Part shown: piece by piece, positions 17,609 through 26,002 of the stretch
Layout: the number at the start of each line of letters is the position of its first letter
How positions within the stretch are numbered: the stretch's first letter is position 1
Assembly (NCBI GenBank): GCA_009676745.1
Contig: CP046063.1
Location: 1 to 39,649, forward strand
Direction of reading: 5' to 3'
Source of the DNA: Leuconostoc mesenteroides subsp. mesenteroides
GTDB taxonomy: Bacteria > Bacillota > Bacilli > Lactobacillales > Lactobacillaceae
DNA length: 39,649 nt
The notes under the pieces: generated by a model
What the model saw: the letters and a program-made list of their open reading frames with translations, nothing else
What the model was told of the DNA's origin: nothing
Databases searched by the model: none
Position numbers and translations under genes: made by a program

Positions 17609-20131
17609 TTAGCGATAAGCTTTTTCGGCTTGTGCCGTGTCACCAGCTTTAACTGTCTGATAAGCACGTTGCATAGCAACCAATGGCTCATCAACCGTTA
17701 TTTTTTCAACCCGTCCATAAATATCTTTCATGAAACACTGTCCCATGACCATATTACTTAATTCTTTGATGTTGTCATCATTAACTGGCAAACCAACATG
17801 TTGTAAAATATCTGGCTGTTCCTTATCCTCATCAAAGGCAAACAAAACACCAAAATTATCACTTTTAACATCATGAACTGATTGTGTCACTGGAATTAAC
17901 AAGTTATTGGCAGAACGTCCAATACGTGCCATTTCATTAAAAATACGACTACCAATATCAGACGTTGTAAACGTCCAAGCTTCATCAAATATTTCAACCG
18001 TTTTTTCATCATAATCCCGTGTCGCAAACGCCCGACTAAAGACCCCTAACACCGTCATTACAATCATACTTGCCACCTCAAATTCGGTGTAATCCTGTTT
18101 GGCTTTGTCATGTTGTGGCAATGTCAATCCTGCTGTTTCAAGAATAGTAATCCGATTGTTTAACTTCAATCCCTCACTTTCACCATGTGAAAAGACTAGG
18201 GACAATGAGCTACGAGTAACCTTACCTGATAAAAACTTAGCTAAATGTTTCACGTCTTCATCTTCATTTTGGGCTAATTTTTCAATGACATCTAACATAC
18301 CAACGGTTTCACCAGCTTGTCGCTTTTGAATAATTTTATTAATGGCAAGATCTAATTCTGTTTCGGCAATTAAGGAACCATAATCACGATAAATTTGTTT
18401 AAAAATTTCTTGTACCGTAGCCTTTAAGCTTTCTTCACCTGACTGTGTTTGTCCCATTGTATGCCGCACATCAATCACAATAAAGGGATCCAAAACACCA
18501 TAATTTGTTTTATCAGAAACATCAAGCGTCACAAAACGCACATTATTCAATAATGTATATTCATCTGGATAATCTGTCTTAAAAGTCTGATCGTTCAATA
18601 CCGCTGAATACCATTTACGCATTTCCTGCTTAGGATCAAAATAGATTGCTTTAGCATTTGAAAGTTGAATGATTTTCAAAATGATTTTAGTGAGGTAAGA
18701 CTTTCCTCTACCTGTTTTACCCGTAATCATAATATTAGGGCTGGTGGTGCTGGTGGATCCGTCTAAAATTTCGTTGGTAATCAACGGATTAAAAAAGACC
18801 AAGCGCTTTGAACTGTCTAATGCGTCCTGGGTACTATTAGCAACTGTTTTCGGCGCACCACGTCCAATATAAAAGCCAATGTTACTACCAACTTGTTGAT
18901 TGACGGCAAACAACAGCTCACCAATACCCTCACTGGTCAATAATTGCACCCAATAGCGGTTTTGGGACACATCAGAACCCATTAAATCATAATAGAAAAG
19001 ACGTTTTTGTTCACCGATTGGTTTCACAATATTCACGTCAATACTCCTAAATGATTCTATTAAATTAGCAACACGATCATGTAGGGTTTCAATATCTTCC
19101 GCTGATACCGTAAACGTGACTATGGTGGAAAAGAAGTTTTTCTTTTCTGAAATATGATCATTTAGCACTTCGGCAATTTCAATCGTTTTATCATCTTTAC
19201 TAGAAGAAAATCCCTCTGCCTGATAACGTTCTTCAACATTATTACTAGCTGTCTTTAACGATTGACTAGCACGAGTTGCTAAGCCATAGATACCCTCTGA
19301 CTTATAATAATGGGCTTTCAAATTGATGTCGATTGGATAACTCATATTTTGTACTAGTCGGAATAAATGAAAGCCTGTGATGTTTTCTGGCGTTGTCGAT
19401 AACACTAATTTGGCAACATAACGCACATTATCATCATTAACCAATTTAACGTAGCCACTCACTGCCCCATCATCAATCACAGTATCACTTAATTTGAAAA
19501 TATCACGTTCTTGTCCGACTTTTCTAAAATCATGTAGCTGTCCCTGGATAAAGTTATTACGCATTAAATGAACTAATTCATCAGTGGTCAAACGCCTGGT
19601 ATGATCCAAATAGCCAACTTTTTCATAAGCCTGTTTTTCACTAGTTCTAAAATCATCAAACAGTTTTTCGTCAAATGGCTTTTCATAATTAAACCAACCA
19701 GCCAACTCATCTACAAAGTTATTCATGGCATTAGTGGCTTGTTTAATCACTTTACCAGAATTTTGATTATGTAATTTGATACCCAAAACAAAACGTTCAA
19801 TCGTCTGTGACACACCAGTAGCAGTGATTGCACTAATTTCATCTACAATCATTTGAACGGGTGTCTCACCCATATCTGTTGCTAAAGACGGTTGCAATTC
19901 TTTATAACGATTGACCAAATCCAAATCACGATTATAAAGACGTAATTCAAAATCTTCAAAATCAGCGAGCCGATCAAATAACAGACTCAATTGTGTTTGT
20001 CGTTTAGAAATACCGGCCTCATCATTATCTGAAATACTTAGTGCTTCAATATTGAAATATGCCCAGGCTTCATTGTCCTGGGTTAATAAAATATTATCTT
20101 TCACGGCTTTAAATGGTACTGCTAGTTTCAT
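17609..20131 (-). CDS. VirB4-like conjugation ATPase (Tn916 Orf16/ConE type)
   Basis: The 840-aa protein has Walker A GKTGRGKS at residues 471-478 and Walker B VEIFDEAW (Asp716, Glu717), with an N-terminal half of the VirB4/TraE kind. It is the membrane-associated motor of the type IV channel. Length matches Tn916 Orf16 and ICEBs1 ConE. AAGGAGA precedes the ATG by 5 bases. It is followed by the type I TA locus and then the VirB6-like gene. Confidence 0.93.
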   Translation of the reverse strand: MKLAVPFKAVKDNILLTQDNEAWAYFNIEALSISDNDEAGISKRQTQLSLLFDRLADFEDFELRLYNRDLDLVNRYKELQPSLATDMGETPVQMIVDEISAITATGVSQTIERFVLGIKLHNQNSGKVIKQATNAMNNFVDELAGWFNYEKPFDEKLFDDFRTSEKQAYEKVGYLDHTRRLTTDELVHLMRNNFIQGQLHDFRKVGQERDIFKLSDTVIDDGAVSGYVKLVNDDNVRYVAKLVLSTTPENITGFHLFRLVQNMSYPIDINLKAHYYKSEGIYGLATRASQSLKTASNNVEERYQAEGFSSSKDDKTIEIAEVLNDHISEKKNFFSTIVTFTVSAEDIETLHDRVANLIESFRSIDVNIVKPIGEQKRLFYYDLMGSDVSQNRYWVQLLTSEGIGELLFAVNQQVGSNIGFYIGRGAPKTVANSTQDALDSSKRLVFFNPLITNEILDGSTSTTSPNIMITGKTGRGKSYLTKIILKIIQLSNAKAIYFDPKQEMRKWYSAVLNDQTFKTDYPDEYTLLNNVRFVTLDVSDKTNYGVLDPFIVIDVRHTMGQTQSGEESLKATVQEIFKQIYRDYGSLIAETELDLAINKIIQKRQAGETVGMLDVIEKLAQNEDEDVKHLAKFLSGKVTRSSLSLVFSHGESEGLKLNNRITILETAGLTLPQHDKAKQDYTEFEVASMIVMTVLGVFSRAFATRDYDEKTVEIFDEAWTFTTSDIGSRIFNEMARIGRSANNLLIPVTQSVHDVKSDNFGVLFAFDEDKEQPDILQHVGLPVNDDNIKELSNMVMGQCFMKDIYGRVEKITVDEPLVAMQRAYQTVKAGDTAQAEKAYR

Positions 20132-20193
20132 TGATGTCTCCTTATTTTTTTATTTGTTATGTACCTACAAAGTCTAGGCTTTGCAGATGATTG

Positions 20194-20385
20194 CTAATAA
20201 ACAATCACTTTTTTTGTATCTTCCAACACAAAACCATTCTTAATGCGCCACCTGATTTGAATTAAGCCATTCGCATCAAAATAGCGCAATTCAAGGGTAG
20301 TTTTGAGATACGTCCACTTAATATCAGTGACATTAAGGTCATAGAGGTAAGCATTATAAATCGCTTTAAATTCCGCAACTAACAC
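20194..20385 (-). CDS. small hypothetical protein
   Basis: A GTG start overlaps the ArdA stop by one base and gives 63 residues, rich in aromatic and charged residues (FKAIYNAYLYDLNVTDIKW). No membrane segment. The coupling to ArdA and the conserved operon direction support that it is real. No family recognised. Confidence 0.6.
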   Translation of the reverse strand: MLVAEFKAIYNAYLYDLNVTDIKWTYLKTTLELRYFDANGLIQIRWRIKNGFVLEDTKKVIVY

Positions 20386-20906
20386 TACAACCCTACATAA
20401 TCGCCATGAGGTAGCTTCGTGAAATCACCACCCAAAATCAGATCATGTCCGTATTTTTTGAAATCAAAATAATAATTGATGTCCTCATTCGATAGCTGAC
20501 CAACACCACCACGCGTTGAGATCACTTCGTTGGCTAAGTCATCTTCATCTTCTGCTTTGATAATTGTTAAATTTTCAACTTGGCTGTCAATCTGATTATC
20601 AAGTAAAACTAACCCTTGATCATATAAATCAGCTAAAGTTTGCTCATCAACACCATTTTCAACCGCTCTTTTGGCACTCTCAACCATGTTATTTAGCTTA
20701 ACAATCGACTCATAAGGATCTATTTTAAATGGTGCTTCATAATCACTAATCATGATTTCTTCGTTCCCAGTATCTGATCCAATCGCGCCTTTTTCAGTTA
20801 AAACTTGTGTTACCCGACTAGGTGACACAGGCAATGTAAACCATTGACCAAGAGACGGTACATTCACAGCGCCAACAAATATTTTAATTTCACTAAACTT
20901 AATCAT
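20385..20906 (-). CDS. ardA: ArdA-like antirestriction protein
   Basis: The 173-aa protein matches the Tn916 Orf18 (ArdA) pattern: a start like IFVGAVNVPSLGQWFTLP, the acidic ISDYEAPFKIDPYESIVKLN segment, and an end YFDFKKYGHDLILGGDF. ArdA is a DNA mimic that blocks type I restriction enzymes on entry into a new host. Acidic composition fits. AAGGGGGTG precedes the ATG. The ardA position in the conjugation operon is as in Tn916. Confidence 0.85.
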   Translation of the reverse strand: MIKFSEIKIFVGAVNVPSLGQWFTLPVSPSRVTQVLTEKGAIGSDTGNEEIMISDYEAPFKIDPYESIVKLNNMVESAKRAVENGVDEQTLADLYDQGLVLLDNQIDSQVENLTIIKAEDEDDLANEVISTRGGVGQLSNEDINYYFDFKKYGHDLILGGDFTKLPHGDYVGL

Positions 20907-20937
20907 TAAAAAAACACCCCCTTTAGGTGCGAACTCA

Positions 20938-22032
20938 TCAATTTTTAAAACGTTTGAATATCAATGCGCCTGTCATTGCCAAAACGCCTGAAACAGCACT
21001 TAAAATGCCAATTGATGATTTTGCTTGTGTTGCATGTGTTTCTGGTAAGGCTTTGGCAACAGCGTCATCTAGCTTTTGCTTTGCTTCAACTACCTTAGCA
21101 TTGCTAGCGTCCTTATCATTAGCTGTTAACGCTTGATTATAGGCTTCCATAGCACGGGCGACACTAGGAACACTAGCGACTTGTGTTGAGACTGAAACAA
21201 CATTACCAGAGCTATCAGGCGTTACTTCAACTGGTTTAACAGGATTGATTTCACCCTGATCATTCTTATCAGGTGTTGTCGGTGTCAAAGGTACTGTGTT
21301 GGTGTCGTTTGATGAACTTGATCCACCAGCATTTGAGTTATCTGTTCCACCATTATTTGATGAGCCACCTTGATCACTTGATGAATTTGAACCACCATTG
21401 TCTGATGATGAACTTGATTCAACGTTACCTGATGATGAACCACCATTATCACTTGATGAACTCGATCCACCATTATCATCTGGCAATGTTGAACCATTAT
21501 CGTCATCATCACCTGGTGTTGGTGTTGGCGTATCAGTATCACTATTATCATCTGATGAACTCGTTCCACCATTGTCTGATGATGAACTTGAACCTGTGTC
21601 ACCACCTGGCAAATTGCTATCATCATTATCGCCAAAATCATCACTTGATGATGTCGCACTTGCCACTGGATCAACACTAGACGTTAAGGCGACTGCTTTT
21701 ACTTGTGGCAATACAGTAGAAGTGGCTTGTATTGATTGTGCTGTACTAGTATCAGTTGTTGGTACAGTGCTTTTTTCATCCGTTGATGAAACGTTATCAG
21801 CCTTAGCCGTATCATCAGTTTTAGTCTGATCAGTTGATGAAGCAGTCAATTGCGCTTGCTTATCATCTTGTACTGTATCAGTCGTTTTCACGGCTTGTGC
21901 GTCAGTGTTTGAAACTGTGTCAGCATTGACTTGTGTGGTATTAGCACTCACAGCTACTCCAGCTACTGCAACGGCTCCGATTACCCACAACTTGCCTGAT
22001 TTGTACAACTTGTACGTCTTTGAATTTTTCAT
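20938..22032 (-). CDS. Ser-rich wall-anchored surface protein
   Basis: The 364-aa protein has a KxYKxGKxW-type secretion signal (KLYKSGKLW, cleavage near TQVNAD), a Thr/Ser/Asp-rich region with repeats such as SSSSDNGGSS over about residues 135-260, and a C-terminal sorting signal: LPETH, a hydrophobic stretch SIGILSAVSGVLAMTGALIF and KRFKN. The sorting box ends in His rather than Gly. Such proteins on conjugative elements help mating-pair contact or aggregation. It lies between TcpE and ArdA. The Ser/Asp repeats look like a stalk. Confidence 0.85.
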   Translation of the reverse strand: MKNSKTYKLYKSGKLWVIGAVAVAGVAVSANTTQVNADTVSNTDAQAVKTTDTVQDDKQAQLTASSTDQTKTDDTAKADNVSSTDEKSTVPTTDTSTAQSIQATSTVLPQVKAVALTSSVDPVASATSSSDDFGDNDDSNLPGGDTGSSSSSDNGGTSSSDDNSDTDTPTPTPGDDDDNGSTLPDDNGGSSSSSDNGGSSSGNVESSSSSDNGGSNSSSDQGGSSNNGGTDNSNAGGSSSSNDTNTVPLTPTTPDKNDQGEINPVKPVEVTPDSSGNVVSVSTQVASVPSVARAMEAYNQALTANDKDASNAKVVEAKQKLDDAVAKALPETHATQAKSSIGILSAVSGVLAMTGALIFKRFKN

Positions 22033-22049
22033 AATTTTTTGTAAATAAA

Positions 22050-22067
22050 AAGCGCTAATTTGCGCTT
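22050..22067 (-). terminator. hairpin/attenuator in the leader of the surface-protein gene
   Basis: On the minus strand AAGCGC-aaatta-GCGCTT followed by T-rich sequence lies between a distant GAAAGGA and the surface gene ATG at 22032. It could terminate part of the operon transcript here and lower expression of downstream genes. Confidence 0.5.
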
Positions 22068-22087
22068 ATCCTTTCTGATTTTTAACG

Positions 22088-22522
22088 TCAATCACGACTT
22101 TTAGATTTTTCAACAATAATTGGCGTATCTGCCATGTGACTCTCTTCAAAATAACCAGTTGGCAAGACACGATCATGATAATAAACCGTTCGATTAAGTA
22201 TTCTTTTAATACCAAATGTCACGATTGAAAGGGCATACTGCACTAATCCTAAGCCGTCAGGCTTCACTCTGTTTGCCAATGTGACTATCCCAAAAGGTAT
22301 AACACCATAAGTACCCAAATAAGCTATTTTTCCTAAATCTGGATTGGCATGATAAAAAATTCGCAACGGATCGTGAAAAATAAAATAGAGCACGATAAAA
22401 GAAACTATAAATATAACCGCTGGTTTCAAACTAATCCCAACAGGTAAACTCTTATCTTCTGAAATTTTGCGAATAACAATATCTTGCTTCAAGGCTTTTT
22501 GATAGTTATAAACTTCTGCCAT
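22088..22522 (-). CDS. TcpE-like conjugation membrane protein
   Basis: About 144 residues (start ATG at 22522) with two membrane segments (PAVIFIVSFIVLYFIF and YGVIPFGIVTLAN) and the RILNRTVYYHDRVLPT tail. Matches the TcpE family (Tn916 Orf17, ICEBs1 ConD). The start immediately follows the upstream stop, without a clear ribosome site, so translational coupling is likely. Confidence 0.8.
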   Translation of the reverse strand: MAEVYNYQKALKQDIVIRKISEDKSLPVGISLKPAVIFIVSFIVLYFIFHDPLRIFYHANPDLGKIAYLGTYGVIPFGIVTLANRVKPDGLGLVQYALSIVTFGIKRILNRTVYYHDRVLPTGYFEESHMADTPIIVEKSKSRD

Positions 22523-22523
22523 A

Positions 22524-22787
22524 TTAACTAAATAGAGATTTGAAGATACCACCCACAGAGTTAAGGACACTATCTGGATTTTTAACCACAAAGTAGACTA
22601 AACCACCAATTGCAATCGTTACAACGATTTGACCAACAGAACCCTTAAAGAAATGTTGTCCTACTTTCCACATAATAATCATGGCAACAATGGCTGATAC
22701 CCAACCTGCTACTTGACTTTGTAGCCCATTAAAACTAATCCCTAGTGTCGGAATTTGAAACATATAATTTGTGATGATTGCTTTCAT
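22524..22787 (-). CDS. TcpD/ConC-like small membrane protein
   Basis: About 87 residues with two membrane helices (VAGWVSAIVAMIIMWKVG and IVVTIAIGGLVYFVV). Size, topology and position between TcpC and TcpE match TcpD/ConC. AGGAGG is 5 bases before the ATG at 22787; another ATG lies 3 bases earlier. Confidence 0.75.
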   Translation of the reverse strand: MKAIITNYMFQIPTLGISFNGLQSQVAGWVSAIVAMIIMWKVGQHFFKGSVGQIVVTIAIGGLVYFVVKNPDSVLNSVGGIFKSLFS

Positions 22788-22799
22788 CATAACCTCCTG

Positions 22800-23771
22800 T
22801 TAATTTAATAAACCGCCTTGTGTATGGATCATCTTAACCACATAATAGGTTGATCCCTTTGGCGAAACGGTCAAGGTAATCTGTTCTGAATGTTCCAGCT
22901 TTGTCTCTGTGTCCGTTAGCGTCAATAAGTATTTAATGTTCATGTTATCCTTAGAACCTGAAACGTTGACTTGATCAATACTCTTAACGGCGTATTGTCC
23001 CTCTAGTCCCTCTGGCTCTTTCATGATTAAGGACATATCACTAGCTTTTGAACTCACATACTTCTCACTAAAGGCTTTGACAAAGGCTTGAACTTTATCA
23101 CTGCTTGCCAACGTGGCATTATTGGTGTCATCTTGATCAATCTTGCCAACATGTCCGACAATATCTTGTTCGGTTGTGGCATAAGGTAACGCCAAAACAG
23201 TGTACTGCCCTGCTTTTTGAGCAAAAGACAAATTAAAAACGCGAATAATTGTATTTTTATCGTTGCCAACTGTATAGCCAACTTGATACTGTGCAATCTT
23301 CACGTCATTTTTGGTAAACGTATTTAATAATCTGGATCCCACATACGTCTCTTTTTGTGAGTCCTGATTATCATAAATGGTGCTACTGATATTAGTGGCA
23401 AAATACTTTTTTAAGGCTTTCAAACGTTTTTGCTTATCATCATCATTATCTGACTGCGTGAAATAGGTTTGAAAAAAACCTTGCGCATAACGATTAAGAC
23501 TTGGTGAATAAACACTTTGTCCCATGCTAGCCTTTTCTAGCTTGTCATCATACGTTTTCATCTTAGCAATTAGCTTATGATTAGTTTGGCTCACATTACT
23601 AGCTTTAATAAAAGCAACTGCACCACTCAAACCAACTAACACGAGGGCAATTTTAACAAAACGCCTAATCCATTTGCCCCGTTTTTGGACTTTGGCATAA
23701 GGTAATGATTGATCTGGTTTATCACGAGATTTGACATAACCTTTTTTGATTGACTTTAACTTATCAAACAC
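22800..23771 (-). CDS. TcpC-like conjugation protein (VirB8-type)
   Basis: The 323-aa protein has a basic cytoplasmic start, one membrane helix (VKIALVLVGLSGAVAFIK) and a long exterior part that should form the paired NTF2-like domains of TcpC (Tn916 Orf13, ICEBs1 ConB). It is the scaffold of the channel. The GTG start at 23771 has only a weak ribosome site and lies 5 bases after the previous stop, so translation is probably coupled. Confidence 0.82.
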   Translation of the reverse strand: MFDKLKSIKKGYVKSRDKPDQSLPYAKVQKRGKWIRRFVKIALVLVGLSGAVAFIKASNVSQTNHKLIAKMKTYDDKLEKASMGQSVYSPSLNRYAQGFFQTYFTQSDNDDDKQKRLKALKKYFATNISSTIYDNQDSQKETYVGSRLLNTFTKNDVKIAQYQVGYTVGNDKNTIIRVFNLSFAQKAGQYTVLALPYATTEQDIVGHVGKIDQDDTNNATLASSDKVQAFVKAFSEKYVSSKASDMSLIMKEPEGLEGQYAVKSIDQVNVSGSKDNMNIKYLLTLTDTETKLEHSEQITLTVSPKGSTYYVVKMIHTQGGLLN

Positions 23772-23776
23772 AAATC

Positions 23777-24076
23777 TTACATACCCCCAAACCGATCTAC
23801 TTTTTGCGTAATTTCTTCGGCTAAATTGATGACGTTGTCCGCCACCTTTGGCAATGACTTGTATTGTTTGTTCAAAACAGCCAAGTTACGACGTAAACTC
23901 GCTAGGTCATCACCAATTAAATCGCTCCACTTTGGATCATTTTCCATGATTTCCTTAGCTTTGTTCACAGCAGCATACAAATTACCGTCTTCAATTTTTG
24001 ATAATGCCTTAAAATTAGCAACTTCGGTTGCAGTAGCGCTAAGTGCTTTTTTGAATTGTGTTCCTTGTTCTGACAT
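23777..24076 (-). CDS. hypothetical helical protein of the transfer operon
   Basis: About 99 residues, mainly helical, starting MSEQGTQFKKALSATATEV. The ATG at 24076 with GGAGG eight bases upstream is chosen over a TTG 15 bases earlier. It lies between relaxase and TcpC. No family recognised. Confidence 0.65.
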   Translation of the reverse strand: MSEQGTQFKKALSATATEVANFKALSKIEDGNLYAAVNKAKEIMENDPKWSDLIGDDLASLRRNLAVLNKQYKSLPKVADNVINLAEEITQKVDRFGGM

Positions 24077-24097
24077 CTGTGTGTCCTCCAAAATTTT

Positions 24098-25282
24098 CTA
24101 AAATGGTAAGTTGACCTTTTCGGCAACTGATAACAACTTCTTTTGACGTTGACTCAATTCCGTATCATCAAGAATTTCATCAATTTTTTCCTGACCATAA
24201 TATTCAATCAAGCCTTTTAATGTCGGTGCCACTTGATTTATAAACCAAGCCAGTGATCGATCCATTGACACCTCTTTTGGCTCTGCTTGAAAATCAACGA
24301 TACTGGCTTGTTCTAAAAATACTACCCAGGGTTGCCATTGATCTAATTTAGCAATTTCTTTTTTATCTAAACCAACTACGGGCTGATTGTAGAACTGTAA
24401 ATAATCACGCAAATAGGCTAACAACTCACTAGCAACATCTTTGCCATTAGCGACATGTTCTGCCATAGTTTGCGCACGTTTTTGCTTCAACTCAATTTCA
24501 TAACGATTTTTGACGGGAATAGCTTCTGGCTCAACAAAATGTTTTTTGGCTTGCTCTTTATCTTTTTCATAGAATCTAAAAAAGACTTCTGATGAACGTG
24601 AACCAAAATATATCGTTGAACCGCCATTTTTTCCGTCAGCATAATATTGTGGATCACTCTTAAACTTCTGCGTATACTCATCTGTCATAAGTTTTTGATA
24701 TAATTCTGGGATCTCAAACATACGAGACATATCATTAAACGCAAAATCCATACGTGTTGCCTTACCACCATTTGCCAGGGCAATATTGATAAAGTGAGAC
24801 CAAACCAACCCTTGCTCTATCAACAACATTTCCATTAAGCGAATACCACTACCCGAAAAGTCGATAAAACTTTCAGGGCTATCACGTTTACCGTAAATCG
24901 TAATGTAGGATAAGCCACCAAATGAATAAGCAACATTGTATCCGTATCGTCCACTGTCACGCTTAACAAATAGGTCAAGGCGATTATCAAAAAATAGCTT
25001 GATTAACGTTTCAGGCGTTCGCATTTTAAATGACATACCAAGATAATCCAACCAAAGTGACAAACCTTGACTACCGACATAGGTTTTCAAAACATATCGT
25101 TGATCAGCATTTAAAACTGTCATCAAACTATCCCCACTCATTTCCATACGCCCATAAGTACGCCTTGAAATCATCAAAAATGAAGCCATTTGGCTCTGCG
25201 TCAAATGATAATGAATACGAAATTGTACTAAATCGCAACCAGTCATCTGATCAAAATTTAAACTAGCGTAATTCTCTGACAT
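24098..25282 (-). CDS. mobT: MobT-type relaxase (Rep_trans family)
   Basis: The 394-aa protein has an N-terminal helix-turn-helix (FRIHYHLTQSQMASFLMISRRTYGRMEMS) and the replication-initiation-factor core of Tn916 Orf20/ICEBs1 NicK: ATRMDFAFNDM, STIYFGSRSSEVFFRFYEKDKEQ and RYEIELK. Such relaxases nick oriT and start rolling-circle DNA transfer and replication. The oriT candidate 440 bp upstream has the matching structure. The start overlaps the previous gene by 20 bases. Confidence 0.88.
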   Translation of the reverse strand: MSENYASLNFDQMTGCDLVQFRIHYHLTQSQMASFLMISRRTYGRMEMSGDSLMTVLNADQRYVLKTYVGSQGLSLWLDYLGMSFKMRTPETLIKLFFDNRLDLFVKRDSGRYGYNVAYSFGGLSYITIYGKRDSPESFIDFSGSGIRLMEMLLIEQGLVWSHFINIALANGGKATRMDFAFNDMSRMFEIPELYQKLMTDEYTQKFKSDPQYYADGKNGGSTIYFGSRSSEVFFRFYEKDKEQAKKHFVEPEAIPVKNRYEIELKQKRAQTMAEHVANGKDVASELLAYLRDYLQFYNQPVVGLDKKEIAKLDQWQPWVVFLEQASIVDFQAEPKEVSMDRSLAWFINQVAPTLKGLIEYYGQEKIDEILDDTELSQRQKKLLSVAEKVNLPF

Positions 25283-25580
25283 ATCTTAAACGTTCGGCAA
25301 TATCATTCCAATAATCTAATCGTTCAATACGCTGGTTATTATCAATAGGTTTAAATGACATCACCCAATCGCCACCTCCCTCCTGATAAACTTTTTCAGG
25401 TACAACAATATCCATTATTTCTAATTTTGGCGGTAACTTATCTGCTTCAACTAAATATGTTTGGGCTTGTTCTACCTCATCTGTCTTCTCATCAAAACGA
25501 CAAAATAAAAACGCATAACTAGAGTCATACGTTCTACCATTCGTCTCATGAGGTAACAGAGTTAAATACTTATACTTCAT
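25263..25580 (-). CDS. hypothetical protein upstream of mobT
   Basis: The 105-aa soluble protein begins MKYKYLTLLPHETNGRTYDS and is acidic, with no membrane segment. AAAGGAGCT lies upstream of the ATG. It overlaps mobT by 20 bases and is likely a relaxosome accessory, by position only. Confidence 0.65.
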   Translation of the reverse strand: MKYKYLTLLPHETNGRTYDSSYAFLFCRFDEKTDEVEQAQTYLVEADKLPPKLEIMDIVVPEKVYQEGGGDWVMSFKPIDNNQRIERLDYWNDIAERLRYVRELR

Positions 25581-25721
25581 ATCAGCTCCTTTAGGACTTT
25601 TATTACATTTTTTTAATATAAGGGGCAGATATTACAATTTTGCCCCTCAATACAAATGTGGTTTAAAAGTTACTCCCCCAGGCGTTGAGGAGGGGTTACC
25701 TGTCGGTTTATTTGTAAATTT

Positions 25722-25748
25722 ACCCCCCCTATTAGTAATTTGGGGGGT
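25722..25748 (-). other. oriT: oriT hairpin of the MobT family
   Basis: ACCCCCC (25722-25728) and GGGGGGT (25742-25748) flank a 13-base loop. On the minus strand it reads CCCCCC-AAATTACTAATA-GGGGGG. ICEBs1 and Tn916 oriT have the same C6/G6 hairpin with CTAACA before the G tract; here CTAATA is in that place. It lies between the coupling protein and relaxase genes as in Tn916. A second C/G-tract repeat flanks it at about 25674-25697. Confidence 0.8.
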
Positions 25749-25779
25749 TGGCGAATTTGATCAAGTGATTGTACGTTAT

Positions 25780-25960
25780 CCAGCGCACAATCGGCTACAA
25801 AGACACAACGGCACGTAATCCCCTTTTCCAACGCCACCAGTCGCGCACCAGCAGAGCTGGGCGCTTCCTTTTTCACAGCAGAGCTGTTCCATGGCTGAAA
25901 AGGGTCAACGTGCCGTAAGTGCTTTGCTTAACGCCTCATGCACCCCGACTGCCTACAATC
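25780..25960. other. candidate single-strand origin (sso), highly structured
   Basis: This noncoding, locally GC-rich stretch has a 9-bp inverted pair ACGGCACGT (25808-25816) / ACGTGCCGT (25908-25916), an inner pair CCCTTTTC / GAAAAGGG, and a direct repeat AGCAGAGCTG at 25850 and 25877. Long imperfect palindromes next to oriT are typical of sso elements, which are known in ICEBs1 and Tn916. Assignment is by structure and position. Confidence 0.45.
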
Positions 25961-26002
25961 ACTAAATCAAATTAGACCTGCCAAATAACTAATAGGGACT
26001 AA

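Noticed and set aside
21273..21829. Long open frames opposite and alongside the Ser-rich surface gene
   Set aside because: They arise from the repetitive Ser/Asp/Gly codons; their peptides are low-complexity His/Leu or Ser/Leu runs with no start signals.
25670..25876. 68-codon minus-strand open frame over oriT
   Set aside because: It spans the oriT hairpin and the palindromic block, has no ribosome site and an odd composition; the DNA is better explained as origin sequence.
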